DNA of 64,000 nt from the NCBI RefSeq assembly GCF_007827595.1, contig NZ_VISR01000003.1, forward strand, positions 558,001-622,000. The letters are read 5' to 3'. The DNA comes from Streptomyces sp. BK340. GTDB taxonomy: Bacteria; Actinomycetota; Actinomycetes; Streptomycetales; Streptomycetaceae. How positions within the stretch are numbered: position 1 is the stretch's first letter; each line of letters opens with the position of its first letter. The translations under genes were made by a program, and so were the position numbers. A model generated the notes under the pieces. It searched no databases, had not been told where the DNA came from, and saw nothing but the letters and a program-made list of their open reading frames with translations. Shown here piece after piece: positions 33,574 to 40,654 of the stretch.

Positions 33574-34926
33574 TCAGCTCCGGGCCAGAATGCTGTCGAT
33601 CTTGCCGGACGCGTCCTTGAGCAGGTGGTCGACGTCCGCGTCCTTCTTGGTGAGGACGGCGGAGACGACGCCGTCGAGGACGGAGTAGATCTGCTGGGCG
33701 TCCGGCGGCTCGATCTTCATCCGCAGCTGCTGGTTGCCGTCGAGGAAGGCCTGGTAGTTCTCCACCGGGACGTTGGCGTTGGCCTTCTTGACCTGCTGGT
33801 CCTTGGCGTCGGCGGCGCCGGTGAACAGGCGTGGCTCGGGCAGGCCGACGGGTGCGTCGTTCTTCTTGGCGCGGGCGTAGTCGCCGAGGAAGCCGGATCC
33901 CGGGGTGAGGAACATGTGGTCGAGCCACTTCAGGCCGGCGCGGATCTGGGCGGGTGTGTCCTTCTTGTTGAACATGTAGCCGTCGCCGCCGATGAGGGTG
34001 CCCTTGCCGCCGGGCATGGGGGCGAGGGCGAGGTCCTTGTAGTCGCCGCCCTTCTCCTTGACCAGGATCGGGATGTTGTCGGGGGCGCTGAGGTACATGC
34101 CGAGCTTGCCCGAACCCATCATCTGCTGCACGTCGTTGATGACGAGGAGCTGCTTGCTGCCCATCGAGTCGTCCGTCCACCGCATGTCATGCAGGTTCTG
34201 CAGGACGGCGTGGCCCTCGGGGGTGTCGACGGTGGCCTTCTTGCCGTCGGCGCCGACGACGTCGCCGCCCTGCGAGTACAGCTCGGCGGTGAAGTGCCAG
34301 CCGCCCTGGTTCTGTGCGCTGTAGTCGGCGTATCCGACGGTGCCGTCGCCGAGGGCGGCGATCCTCCTGGCGTCGGCGCGGACCTCGTCCCAGGTCGCCG
34401 GGGGCTTGTCGGGGTCGAGTCCGGCCTTCTCGAAGAGCTTGCGGTTGTAGATCAGCCCCATGCTGTAGCCGGTACGGGGTATGCCGTAGACCTTGCCGTC
34501 CACGGTGTAGATGTCCCGCAGCTGCCTCTGGATGGTGTCGTAGCTCCTGAGTTCCTTGAGGTACGGCGTGAGGTCGGCGGCCTGGTCGATGTCGACGACG
34601 TGGCCGGCGTCGGTGAAGTACGTGTAGAAGACGTCCTCCATCTGGCCGCCGGCGAGCTTGGCGTCGAACGTCTTCGGGTCCTGGCAGGGGAAGGCGTCGT
34701 GTGCGACGACCTCGATGTCCGGGTTCTGCTTCTCGAACGAGGCGATGTCCTGCTCGAAGAACCGCCGGTCGACCTTGGCGCTCTTGGGCGGCTCGCAGTT
34801 GACCGTGATGCGGGTCCTGCCGCCCGCCGCGCCGTCGTCGCCCGACCCGCAGGCGGACGCGGCGAGAGCGAGGGAGGAACAGACGCCGATCGCGGCGAGG
34901 GTACGGCGGAACCCGGTGCTTCTCAT
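33574..34926 (-). CDS. ABC transporter solute-binding lipoprotein
   Basis: A 450-residue family 1 extracellular solute-binding protein. The lipobox is LAASAC (Cys26), placing it on the outer face of the membrane. The fold markers of CUT1 binding proteins are present (EKQNPDIEVVAHDAF, then KVYGIPRTGYSMGLIYNRKLFEKAG). It is the first structural gene of the importer operon, with its own 110 bp upstream region that contains CGCAAG hexamers like those ahead of the LacI gene. The ligand is probably an alpha-glucan oligosaccharide, judged by the neighbouring GH13 and GH87 genes. Confidence 0.88.
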   Translation of the reverse strand: MRSTGFRRTLAAIGVCSSLALAASACGSGDDGAAGGRTRITVNCEPPKSAKVDRRFFEQDIASFEKQNPDIEVVAHDAFPCQDPKTFDAKLAGGQMEDVFYTYFTDAGHVVDIDQAADLTPYLKELRSYDTIQRQLRDIYTVDGKVYGIPRTGYSMGLIYNRKLFEKAGLDPDKPPATWDEVRADARRIAALGDGTVGYADYSAQNQGGWHFTAELYSQGGDVVGADGKKATVDTPEGHAVLQNLHDMRWTDDSMGSKQLLVINDVQQMMGSGKLGMYLSAPDNIPILVKEKGGDYKDLALAPMPGGKGTLIGGDGYMFNKKDTPAQIRAGLKWLDHMFLTPGSGFLGDYARAKKNDAPVGLPEPRLFTGAADAKDQQVKKANANVPVENYQAFLDGNQQLRMKIEPPDAQQIYSVLDGVVSAVLTKKDADVDHLLKDASGKIDSILARS

Positions 34927-35036
34927 CGGTGGACCCCTCAAGGCAGGAGCGGTGGGCGCCGCACACTCAAGCACCGACGACATCGGACCGCAAGATGTCG
35001 CGCAGAATTTGAAATTATTCGACAGACGGGTGGATG

Positions 35037-36035
35037 TCAGGAACGACGCACCTGCGCGGTCGACCCGCGGACCACCAGTTCCGGTTCGAACAGCAGCTCC
35101 TCCGCCGGTACGGCCGTCCCGCCGATCTGCGCGTTCAGCAACTCGACCGCCGCCCGGCCCATGGCCTCGATGGGCTGGCGGACGGTGGTCAGCGGGGGTT
35201 CGGTGCAGTTCATGAACGCCGAGTCGTCGTAACCGACCACGGAGACCTGGGACGGGACGTCGAGCCCCTTGCGGCGGGCCGCCCTGATCGCACCGAGCGC
35301 GAGCGGGTCGCTCGCACAGACGATGCCCGTGACGCCCTGGTCGATCAGCCGGGAGGCCGCCGCGTGGCCGCCCTCGACGGAGAACATGGCCCGGGCGACG
35401 AAGGCGTCCGGCAGGTCACCCGCGAACGCCCGCGCCGCCGCCAGCTTCCGCGCCGACGGCACATGGTCCCCGGGCCCGAGCACGAGACCGATCCGCTCGT
35501 GCCCGAGGGAGGCCAGATGCCGCCAGGCCTGCTCGACGGCGACGGCGTCGTCGCAGGACACACCCGGGAAGCCGAGGTGCTCGATGGCCGCGTTGACCAG
35601 CACGACCGGGATGTTGCGGTCGGCGAGCAGCCGGTAGTGGTCGTGCGGGGCGTCGGCCTGCGCGTACAGACCGCCGGCGAAGACGACGCCGGATACCTGC
35701 TGCTGCAGCAGCAGCTCCACGTAGTCCGCCTCCGAGACCCCGCCCTTGGTCTGTGTGCACAGCACCGGAGTGAGCCCCAGCTGCGCGAGGGCACCTCCGA
35801 TGACCTCCGCGAACGCCGGGAAGATGGGGTTCTGCAGCTCCGGCAGGACCAGGCCGACGAGACGGGCGCGTTCGCCGCGCAGCTGGGTGGGGCGCTCGTA
35901 GCCGAGGACGTCGAGGGCCGTCAGCACCGCCTGCCGGGTGGCTTCGGAGACGCCGGGCTTGCCGTTGAGCACCCGGCTGACCGTGGCCTCGCTGACCCCG
36001 ACCTTCTTCGCCACTTCCGCAAGTCGTCGCGTCAT
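35037..36035 (-). CDS. LacI-family repressor of the alpha-glucan operon
   Basis: A 332-residue LacI regulator. The helix-turn-helix is at 5-25 (LAEVAKKVGVSEATVSRVLN), the hinge at about 45-58, and a periplasmic-binding-like effector domain follows (VGYDDSAFMNCTEPPLTTVRQP). It is transcribed in the same direction as the importer genes, 110 bp ahead of them. In S. coelicolor malR is divergent from malEFG, so this arrangement differs. Repeated CTTGCG hexamers just upstream of its start suggest autoregulation. Confidence 0.88.
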   Translation of the reverse strand: MTRRLAEVAKKVGVSEATVSRVLNGKPGVSEATRQAVLTALDVLGYERPTQLRGERARLVGLVLPELQNPIFPAFAEVIGGALAQLGLTPVLCTQTKGGVSEADYVELLLQQQVSGVVFAGGLYAQADAPHDHYRLLADRNIPVVLVNAAIEHLGFPGVSCDDAVAVEQAWRHLASLGHERIGLVLGPGDHVPSARKLAAARAFAGDLPDAFVARAMFSVEGGHAAASRLIDQGVTGIVCASDPLALGAIRAARRKGLDVPSQVSVVGYDDSAFMNCTEPPLTTVRQPIEAMGRAAVELLNAQIGGTAVPAEELLFEPELVVRGSTAQVRRS

Positions 36036-36037
36036 GC

Positions 36038-36073
36038 GCGCAAGAGTAGCGCAAGTTACGCAAGCCGTTTGCG
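36038..36073. promoter_or_regulatory. CTTGCG repeat operator of the LacI gene
   Basis: On the + strand, CGCAAG occurs at 36039-36044, 36050-36055 and 36059-36064, followed by the inverted TTTGCG at 36068-36073. In coding orientation these are CTTGCG direct repeats about one helical turn apart plus CGCAAA. The arrangement resembles the CTTGCAG repeats recognised by the Streptomyces maltose repressor MalR/Reg1. A further CGCAAG lies at 34989-34994, upstream of the binding-protein gene. Confidence 0.55.
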
Positions 36074-36175
36074 TTGACGATGCATGGGATGTCACAGGGC
36101 GGACATGGAGTGCCGTCGGGCGGAGGGGGATTCCGGCCCGGCCCCGTCGGCGACCTGAACGCCGACGGAGCCGGG

Positions 36176-36847
36176 TCAGTCCTCGGGGTCGGGAACGACC
36201 ACCAGATGGGTGCCCGCACCGCGCGCCCGGCGCGGCCGGCGCGATGCCGCGGCCGGGCGGCGGGCGTCACGCAGGACCATGGTCAGGCGGGCGCAGCCGA
36301 TCTCCTGGAGCGTCCGGGGCGTCTCCTCGACGATCCGGCACTCGGTCGGGCCTCGCCGCGGATCGGGGTGGACGAGCAGGCGTACGGCACCGTCGAGCTG
36401 TGTCCCGGCCTCGCCGACGGCACGGATCCAGTGCGGCAGACCCTGCCGGTAGGCGGCCTCCATGATCGGGTCCTGGGCGATGTCCCGGCGCACCGCCTGG
36501 AGTTCGTGGTCGTGGCCGTGGCGCTCGACGGCGGTCTTGAAGTGGGCCAGCATCGGCAGGCACCAGCCCGCCTCGTGATCGCCGAGGATCTCGGCGGCGT
36601 CGGGGTGGAACAGGACGAACCGCAGGAAGTTGCCCCCGGGCATGGCCGTCGGATGAGGGCGCACGCCCCGAAAGAGTGTCTCGAACGCGCCGTTGGCCAG
36701 CACCACGTTCCAGCGGTGGTCGACGACCAGGGACGGGAGCGGAACAGCCTCCAGAAGCGTGGCGTAGTCCTGTAGGTACGCCTGGACCTCGAAGCCCTCG
36801 GGGACGGGCGGCGGCGCCGGCCACTGCCCTCCTGCCTGATGTGCCAT
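36176..36847 (-). CDS. Stand-alone MmyB-type ligand-binding domain protein (no helix-turn-helix)
   Basis: A 223-residue protein whose core (about 30-185) matches the ligand-binding domain of MmyB/MLTR regulators: PSLVVDHRWNVVLANGAFETLF, NFLRFVLFHPDAAEIL and ELQAVRRDIAQDP, cited here as separate segments of the PAS-like fold. The usual N-terminal XRE domain is absent; only about 25 Pro-rich residues precede the sensor core. The C-terminus is basic. It is divergent from an XRE/metallopeptidase pair. It may act through another DNA-binding protein, possibly that XRE product (inference). Confidence 0.7.
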   Translation of the reverse strand: MAHQAGGQWPAPPPVPEGFEVQAYLQDYATLLEAVPLPSLVVDHRWNVVLANGAFETLFRGVRPHPTAMPGGNFLRFVLFHPDAAEILGDHEAGWCLPMLAHFKTAVERHGHDHELQAVRRDIAQDPIMEAAYRQGLPHWIRAVGEAGTQLDGAVRLLVHPDPRRGPTECRIVEETPRTLQEIGCARLTMVLRDARRPAAASRRPRRARGAGTHLVVVPDPED

Positions 36848-36918
36848 CGGGAGGTCACCCCTCTTGCCTCTGCGGCCTTCACGCGGCGAAGCGATCCTGC
36901 TGCTCCGACGAGAGCCAT

Positions 36919-36976
36919 GTCAACTATCGTGGCATTTCATGTCGGTTGACGGCTGAAATTCGCCACAGTTGTGGCG
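36919..36976. promoter_or_regulatory. Inverted repeats between the MmyB-domain gene and the XRE gene
   Basis: Two symmetries lie in the 237 bp divergent spacer. GTCAAC (36919-36924) pairs with GTTGAC (36945-36950), and CGCCACA-GT-TGTGGCG (36961-36976) is a perfect inverted repeat. A TTGACG -35-like hexamer at 36946-36951 places the second palindrome over a likely -10 region, as expected for autoregulation by the XRE protein. Confidence 0.5.
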
Positions 36977-37084
36977 AGACCTGGCTGCGAGTTCGACGCA
37001 CCCGCTACTCTCCGGGAAGTTCACGACAACCGCTTGTGAGAAGCGACGTACCTCAAGCCCTCGAGAGACGTAGGAGTTCTGTCG

Positions 37085-37741
37085 GTGACGGATGGCCACG
37101 AGGATCCGGGCGCCACGGAGACCGCTCAGCTGCCGGCCGTCGTCGCCCGCGTCACCGCACTCGCCGACCGGCTCGGCGTGCCCCACGCCGAGGTCTTCGA
37201 CGTCGGGCGGCTCTCCGTCGCCTGCGGTGTCCCGGAACCGGTGGTCAAGGCCCTGCTCAGCGGCCGCCCGGCGGGCGAGCCGGACGTACAGGCCCGCTTT
37301 CTTCAGCGCCTGGACCTGCTGCGCCGCACCCGGCTGAAGACGAACGGCCGCAAGTACACCCAGCAGGAGATCGCCGACGGCGCGGGCATGTCCCGGCAGC
37401 AGGCCGGCGCGCTCATCAACGGCGACCGGCGGCCCACCATGGAGCACTGCGACGCCTTGCAGCGGTTCTTCCGGGTGCACGCCGGCTTCCTCACCGCGGA
37501 GGACCCCGAGGCCCTCGCGGGCGCGCTGCAGCGCACCGAGCAGGACCTGCTGCAGAAGCTCGCCGACCGGGAGCGGGCCGCGGCCGAGGCACCGGACGAT
37601 CCGCTGGAGCGGCTGCTGCAGGACCACGGGGTGCGCGGGATCGCCTGGCGGGCGGCGCAACTGCCCACCGACCAGCACCGGGACAAGGTCGCGGAGTGGC
37701 TGGACATGCTGCTGGAGAGCGTCAAGCGGCCCGAGTCGTGA
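37085..37741 (+). CDS. XRE-family regulator paired with an ImmA-like gene
   Basis: A 218-residue protein with an XRE helix-turn-helix at about 91-125 (YTQQEIADGAGMSRQQAGAL, followed by INGDRRPT). A different N-terminal helical domain (about 15-75) and a C-terminal helical tail flank it. The GTG start has AGGAG about 8 bases ahead. Its stop overlaps the next gene by GTGA. Such XRE/ImmA-like pairs are repeated in Streptomyces genomes and often annotated as toxin-antitoxin systems; a regulator cleaved or relieved by a partner peptidase is the better supported model. Confidence 0.75.
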   Translation: MTDGHEDPGATETAQLPAVVARVTALADRLGVPHAEVFDVGRLSVACGVPEPVVKALLSGRPAGEPDVQARFLQRLDLLRRTRLKTNGRKYTQQEIADGAGMSRQQAGALINGDRRPTMEHCDALQRFFRVHAGFLTAEDPEALAGALQRTEQDLLQKLADRERAAAEAPDDPLERLLQDHGVRGIAWRAAQLPTDQHRDKVAEWLDMLLESVKRPES

Positions 37742-38319
37742 ACCAGGGGAGGACTGTGGGCATCGGCAGGGACATGCGCCGGTTGTGCGCCGAGCTGGTC
37801 GGGGACCTCACCCTGCCCGCGCCGGCCCCGCCGCACGAGCTGTACGGCGCGCTGTGCGACACGATGAGCCGCCGCCGCGGCCGCCCCGTCCACTTCCGTA
37901 CGGCCGCCTTCCCGCCCGGTACGGCCAGCGGGCTGTGGCTGGACATGGCCGATCGCGACCTGGTCGTCGTCGAGCAACGCACCGCGCCCGCACACCAGTT
38001 GGTCATCCTCGGTCACGAGCTGTGGCACATGCAGGCCGACCACTGCGGCCATCACCTCGACCATGCCGGAATCGGCGTCGCGACCCGGCTGCTGAGCGAC
38101 GACACCGACCAGGCCGCGCTGCAGGCCACGATCCACCGCGTCGCCGCCCGCACCCGCTTCGACCAGTCGGAGGAGCTCGAAGCCGAGACCTTCGGCCTCC
38201 TCCTCGCCAGCAAGTGCCGCACCTGGCTGTCCGGTTCGGCCCTGCGCGGCCCGGGCCGCCGGGACGACGTGGCCGGCCGCATCGAGGCGTCACTCGGATA
38301 CCCGGGACCACAGGGCTGA
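37738..38319 (+). CDS. ImmA/IrrE-like metallopeptidase
   Basis: About 193 residues with the zinc motif HELWH (about 93-97, in VILGHELWHMQADH) and a downstream acidic helix (EELEAETFGLLLAS) that supplies the third ligand in ImmA/IrrE peptidases. GTG 37738 overlaps the XRE stop; GTG 37756 and ATG 37774 are alternatives, the former just after GGGGAGG. ImmA-type enzymes inactivate a partner repressor, here most likely the product of the preceding gene. Databases often label this family the toxin component; no toxicity is shown by the sequence. Confidence 0.72.
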   Translation: MNQGRTVGIGRDMRRLCAELVGDLTLPAPAPPHELYGALCDTMSRRRGRPVHFRTAAFPPGTASGLWLDMADRDLVVVEQRTAPAHQLVILGHELWHMQADHCGHHLDHAGIGVATRLLSDDTDQAALQATIHRVAARTRFDQSEELEAETFGLLLASKCRTWLSGSALRGPGRRDDVAGRIEASLGYPGPQG

Positions 38320-38597
38320 CCCGCCCGGCACCCCGCCGCGAACCCCACGCCGCACCGCGTTCGCCCGGCCCCGGCCCGGTGCGCAGCCGTACCGCCCGGG
38401 AACGGTCGCGGCGGGCCGGCCACCCCTGCATCCAGGGGATTCCGGTGGCGTTTCACCTCGGCTGAGCGGGCGAAACGAGGCAGAGCCGAACGGCGTTGTC
38501 AGTGGTGGACGGCAAGCTGGAGGTGTGCGCCGTACGACTGCGGTGCACGGCGCCGCAGGGCGCGCGACCGTGACGCCGAACCGGGGAGAGCCGACCG
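38320..38597. other. Intergenic region without a recognised gene
   Basis: 278 bp between the metallopeptidase gene and the small protein gene. It contains dispersed GC-rich short inverted repeats but no clear terminator with a U-tract and no supported coding frame. A GGGGAGAG site at its right end serves the next gene. Confidence 0.4.
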
Positions 38598-38825
38598 ATG
38601 CCCACCGCCGTACTGACCGACCGTGAGCGCACCGCCGTACAGGCCTATCTGAGGCTGCTGCACACCGTCCGCGCCGCCTTCGACGGCGCCGTGGACGGCG
38701 GCCGGCCCGTCATGGTGCCGCCCGCCGTGCTCGCCGAGGCGGACGGGGCCCTGGCCCGGGCGGGACTCGCGGGCAACGAGGAGGAGTTCTTCAGGCTGCT
38801 GCGCCACTGGTGCCCACCCGAGTGA
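38598..38825 (+). CDS. Small conserved-looking protein, 75 residues
   Basis: A short acidic, helical protein (LTDRERTAVQAYLRLLHTVR at its start, EEEFFRLLRHWCPPE at its end) with a good GGGGAGAG ribosome binding site 8 bases ahead. GC is strongly biased to third positions, which supports coding. It converges on the phosphopantetheinyl transferase gene, 25 bp away. No domain is recognised. Confidence 0.55.
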   Translation: MPTAVLTDRERTAVQAYLRLLHTVRAAFDGAVDGGRPVMVPPAVLAEADGALARAGLAGNEEEFFRLLRHWCPPE

Positions 38826-38850
38826 ACGGGGCGACGGGTGGCCGTCCGGT

Positions 38851-39531
38851 TCAGCGGTGCGGGACGGTCACCGTCGTCAGCACGAGACCGTCCGACACCA
38901 GCCAGCGGCCGTCGAACCCGGTCAGGCGTACGCCGTCCACCTCCGGCCCCGGGACGAGGAGCCGCGCGTGGAAGCGGCCGCGCGTGCCGGGTCCGGGTTC
39001 GGTGACCAGCTCGATGTCGGCCTCGGAGAAGTCCAGCCAGGCGCGGGCGAGGGGGAACCACGCCTTGTAGACGGACTCCTTGGCGCTGAACAGCACCCGG
39101 CCCCAGTGCACCCCGGGCCGGCCGGAGCACAGCTGACGGTGGCGGTCCTGCTCGGCGGGCAGGGCGATGCTCTCGAACACACCCTCCGGCAGTGGTCCGT
39201 GGACCTCGGCGTCGATCCCCAGGGAGGCCAGATCCGCGGCGCGGACCAGTGCGGCGGCCCGGTATCCGTCGCAGTGGGTCATGCTGCCGAGCAGCCCGGC
39301 CGGCCAGCGGGGCGCACCGCGCTCGCCGGGCAGCACGGGCTGCGGCGGCACGCCGAGCTTCTCCATGGCACGCCGGGCACAGACCCGTACGGCGGCGAAC
39401 TCCCGGCGGCGCTTGGTCACCGCCCGTTCCACGAGCCGGCGCTCCTCCGGGTACAGCGAGCTCTCCTGGTCCTCGTGGTCACCGAACGCTTCCACGGCCA
39501 CCACCGACTCCGGGAGCAGCTCCTCGATCAC
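38851..39531 (-). CDS. Sfp-type 4'-phosphopantetheinyl transferase
   Basis: A 226-residue enzyme that attaches phosphopantetheine to carrier proteins. The Mg2+ motif LGIDAEVHG (about 104-112) and the catalytic FSAKESVYKAW (about 148-158) are intact, with P1 motif GSMTHCDGYRAAA before them. The sequence and context match, from memory, the S. coelicolor enzyme SCO6673. The likely start GTG 39531 lies inside the end of the metallophosphoesterase gene (53 nt overlap), so translation is coupled. No polyketide or peptide synthase gene is in the window, so it probably serves targets elsewhere. Confidence 0.88.
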   Translation of the reverse strand: MIEELLPESVVAVEAFGDHEDQESSLYPEERRLVERAVTKRRREFAAVRVCARRAMEKLGVPPQPVLPGERGAPRWPAGLLGSMTHCDGYRAAALVRAADLASLGIDAEVHGPLPEGVFESIALPAEQDRHRQLCSGRPGVHWGRVLFSAKESVYKAWFPLARAWLDFSEADIELVTEPGPGTRGRFHARLLVPGPEVDGVRLTGFDGRWLVSDGLVLTTVTVPHR

Positions 39532-40384
39532 CGGGTTCGACCTCCATCGGCAGGATGCGGCGCGGCTGCCCCGGGGGTACCGAGCGCTTGCGCCATTCAC
39601 GGGGGTATCCCACGGACACCTCTTCGAAGCGGACACCCTCGTGCCAGGTGGTCCGCGGGATGTGCAGGTGTCCGTAGACCATGGTCTCGACCCGGAACCG
39701 GCGGTGCCAGTCGGCGGTGAGGGCGGTGCCGCACCACATGGCGAACTCCGGGTGCCAGAGCACGTCCATCGGGTGCCGGTCGAGCGGATAGTGGCCGGCG
39801 AGGACGGTGGGCAGGGCCGCGGGCAGCTCGGCGAGCCTGCGCTCGGTCTCGGCGACGCGGGCCCGGCACCAGTCCTCGCGGGTCGGATAGGGATCGGGGT
39901 GGAGCAGGTACTCGTCGTTGCAGACGATGCCGGTGCTCTCCGCGTAGGCCAGCCCCTCCTCCTTCGTGGCGCAGCCGGCCGGCAGGAAGGAGTAGTCGTA
40001 CAGCAGGAACAGCGGGGCGACGACGACCGGGCCGCCCGGACCGTGCCAGACCGGGTACGGGTCCTCGGGCGTGGTCACGCCCAGTTCGCGGCAGAGGGCG
40101 ACGAGATGCTCGTACCGGGCCACGCCGCGCAGGGTGACGGTGTCCCTCGGATGGGTCCACAGGTCGTGGTTGCCCGGCGCCCACAGGACCTTGCGGAAGC
40201 GGCCCGCGAGGGTGGCGAGCGTCCAGCGGATGTCCTCGACGGTCTCCGCGATGTCCCCGGCCACGATCAGCCAGTCGTCGTCCGTCCCGGGCCGCATGCG
40301 CTCGACGAGCGCGCGGTTCTCCGGATAGGAGATGTGCAGGTCACTGATGGCCAGCAGCTGTCCGGCCCCGGCCGTCGACTCCAC
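39479..40384 (-). CDS. Calcineurin-like metallophosphoesterase
   Basis: A 301-residue cytoplasmic protein with the dinuclear-metal motifs AISDLHIS, VAGDIAE, APGNHDLW, LAGHYPL and YGHLH in order. The substrate is unknown. GTG 40384 has GGAAGGGG about 8 bases upstream. It precedes and overlaps the phosphopantetheinyl transferase gene, an arrangement shared with S. coelicolor, and the pair forms an operon. Confidence 0.82.
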   Translation of the reverse strand: MESTAGAGQLLAISDLHISYPENRALVERMRPGTDDDWLIVAGDIAETVEDIRWTLATLAGRFRKVLWAPGNHDLWTHPRDTVTLRGVARYEHLVALCRELGVTTPEDPYPVWHGPGGPVVVAPLFLLYDYSFLPAGCATKEEGLAYAESTGIVCNDEYLLHPDPYPTREDWCRARVAETERRLAELPAALPTVLAGHYPLDRHPMDVLWHPEFAMWCGTALTADWHRRFRVETMVYGHLHIPRTTWHEGVRFEEVSVGYPREWRKRSVPPGQPRRILPMEVEPGDRGAAPGVGGGRGSVR

Positions 40385-40654
40385 CCCGCACCCCTTCCGA
40401 TCATCCTGTCCGCACCACGACAACACATTTCACCGGCCGGGGACAAGGGGATCCCGAGCCGGTCGGGTCCCGCTGGACGGGCGCTGGAAATCCGTAACAT
40501 CCGCGTTGCACGCCGGGGCTCTTGAAAGCCGTATGATCGCCCCGACGCCAGCGCCCTAATCCCCCTTCACTCAGGGCCGTTTGGTGACCCTTCCTCCCTC
40601 CTGCCCGGGCACGGGCCGCTGAGCCCTGCCCGAAAACCCTGAAAGGCGGCCTGC

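Noticed and set aside
37085..38319. Classical toxin-antitoxin system
   Set aside because: The second gene carries a peptidase motif, and nothing in the sequence shows toxicity. A regulator plus ImmA-like peptidase is the better reading.
18767..38850. Search for the ram (SapB) genes that I recall lying between the equivalent flanking genes in S. coelicolor
   Set aside because: No RamC-like kinase, short RamS-like peptide or ABC exporter pair was found. The interval holds other genes, so at most this is a synteny difference, and it rests on memory.
38851..39531. Biosynthetic gene cluster signal from the phosphopantetheinyl transferase
   Set aside because: No carrier protein, polyketide synthase or peptide synthetase gene is in the window. 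Sfp-type enzymes are often encoded away from their targets.
40506..40537. Promoter TTGCAC/TATGAT ahead of the ATP-grasp gene
   Set aside because: The spacer is 20 bp, longer than usual, so it is mentioned in the gene entry but not listed as a feature.
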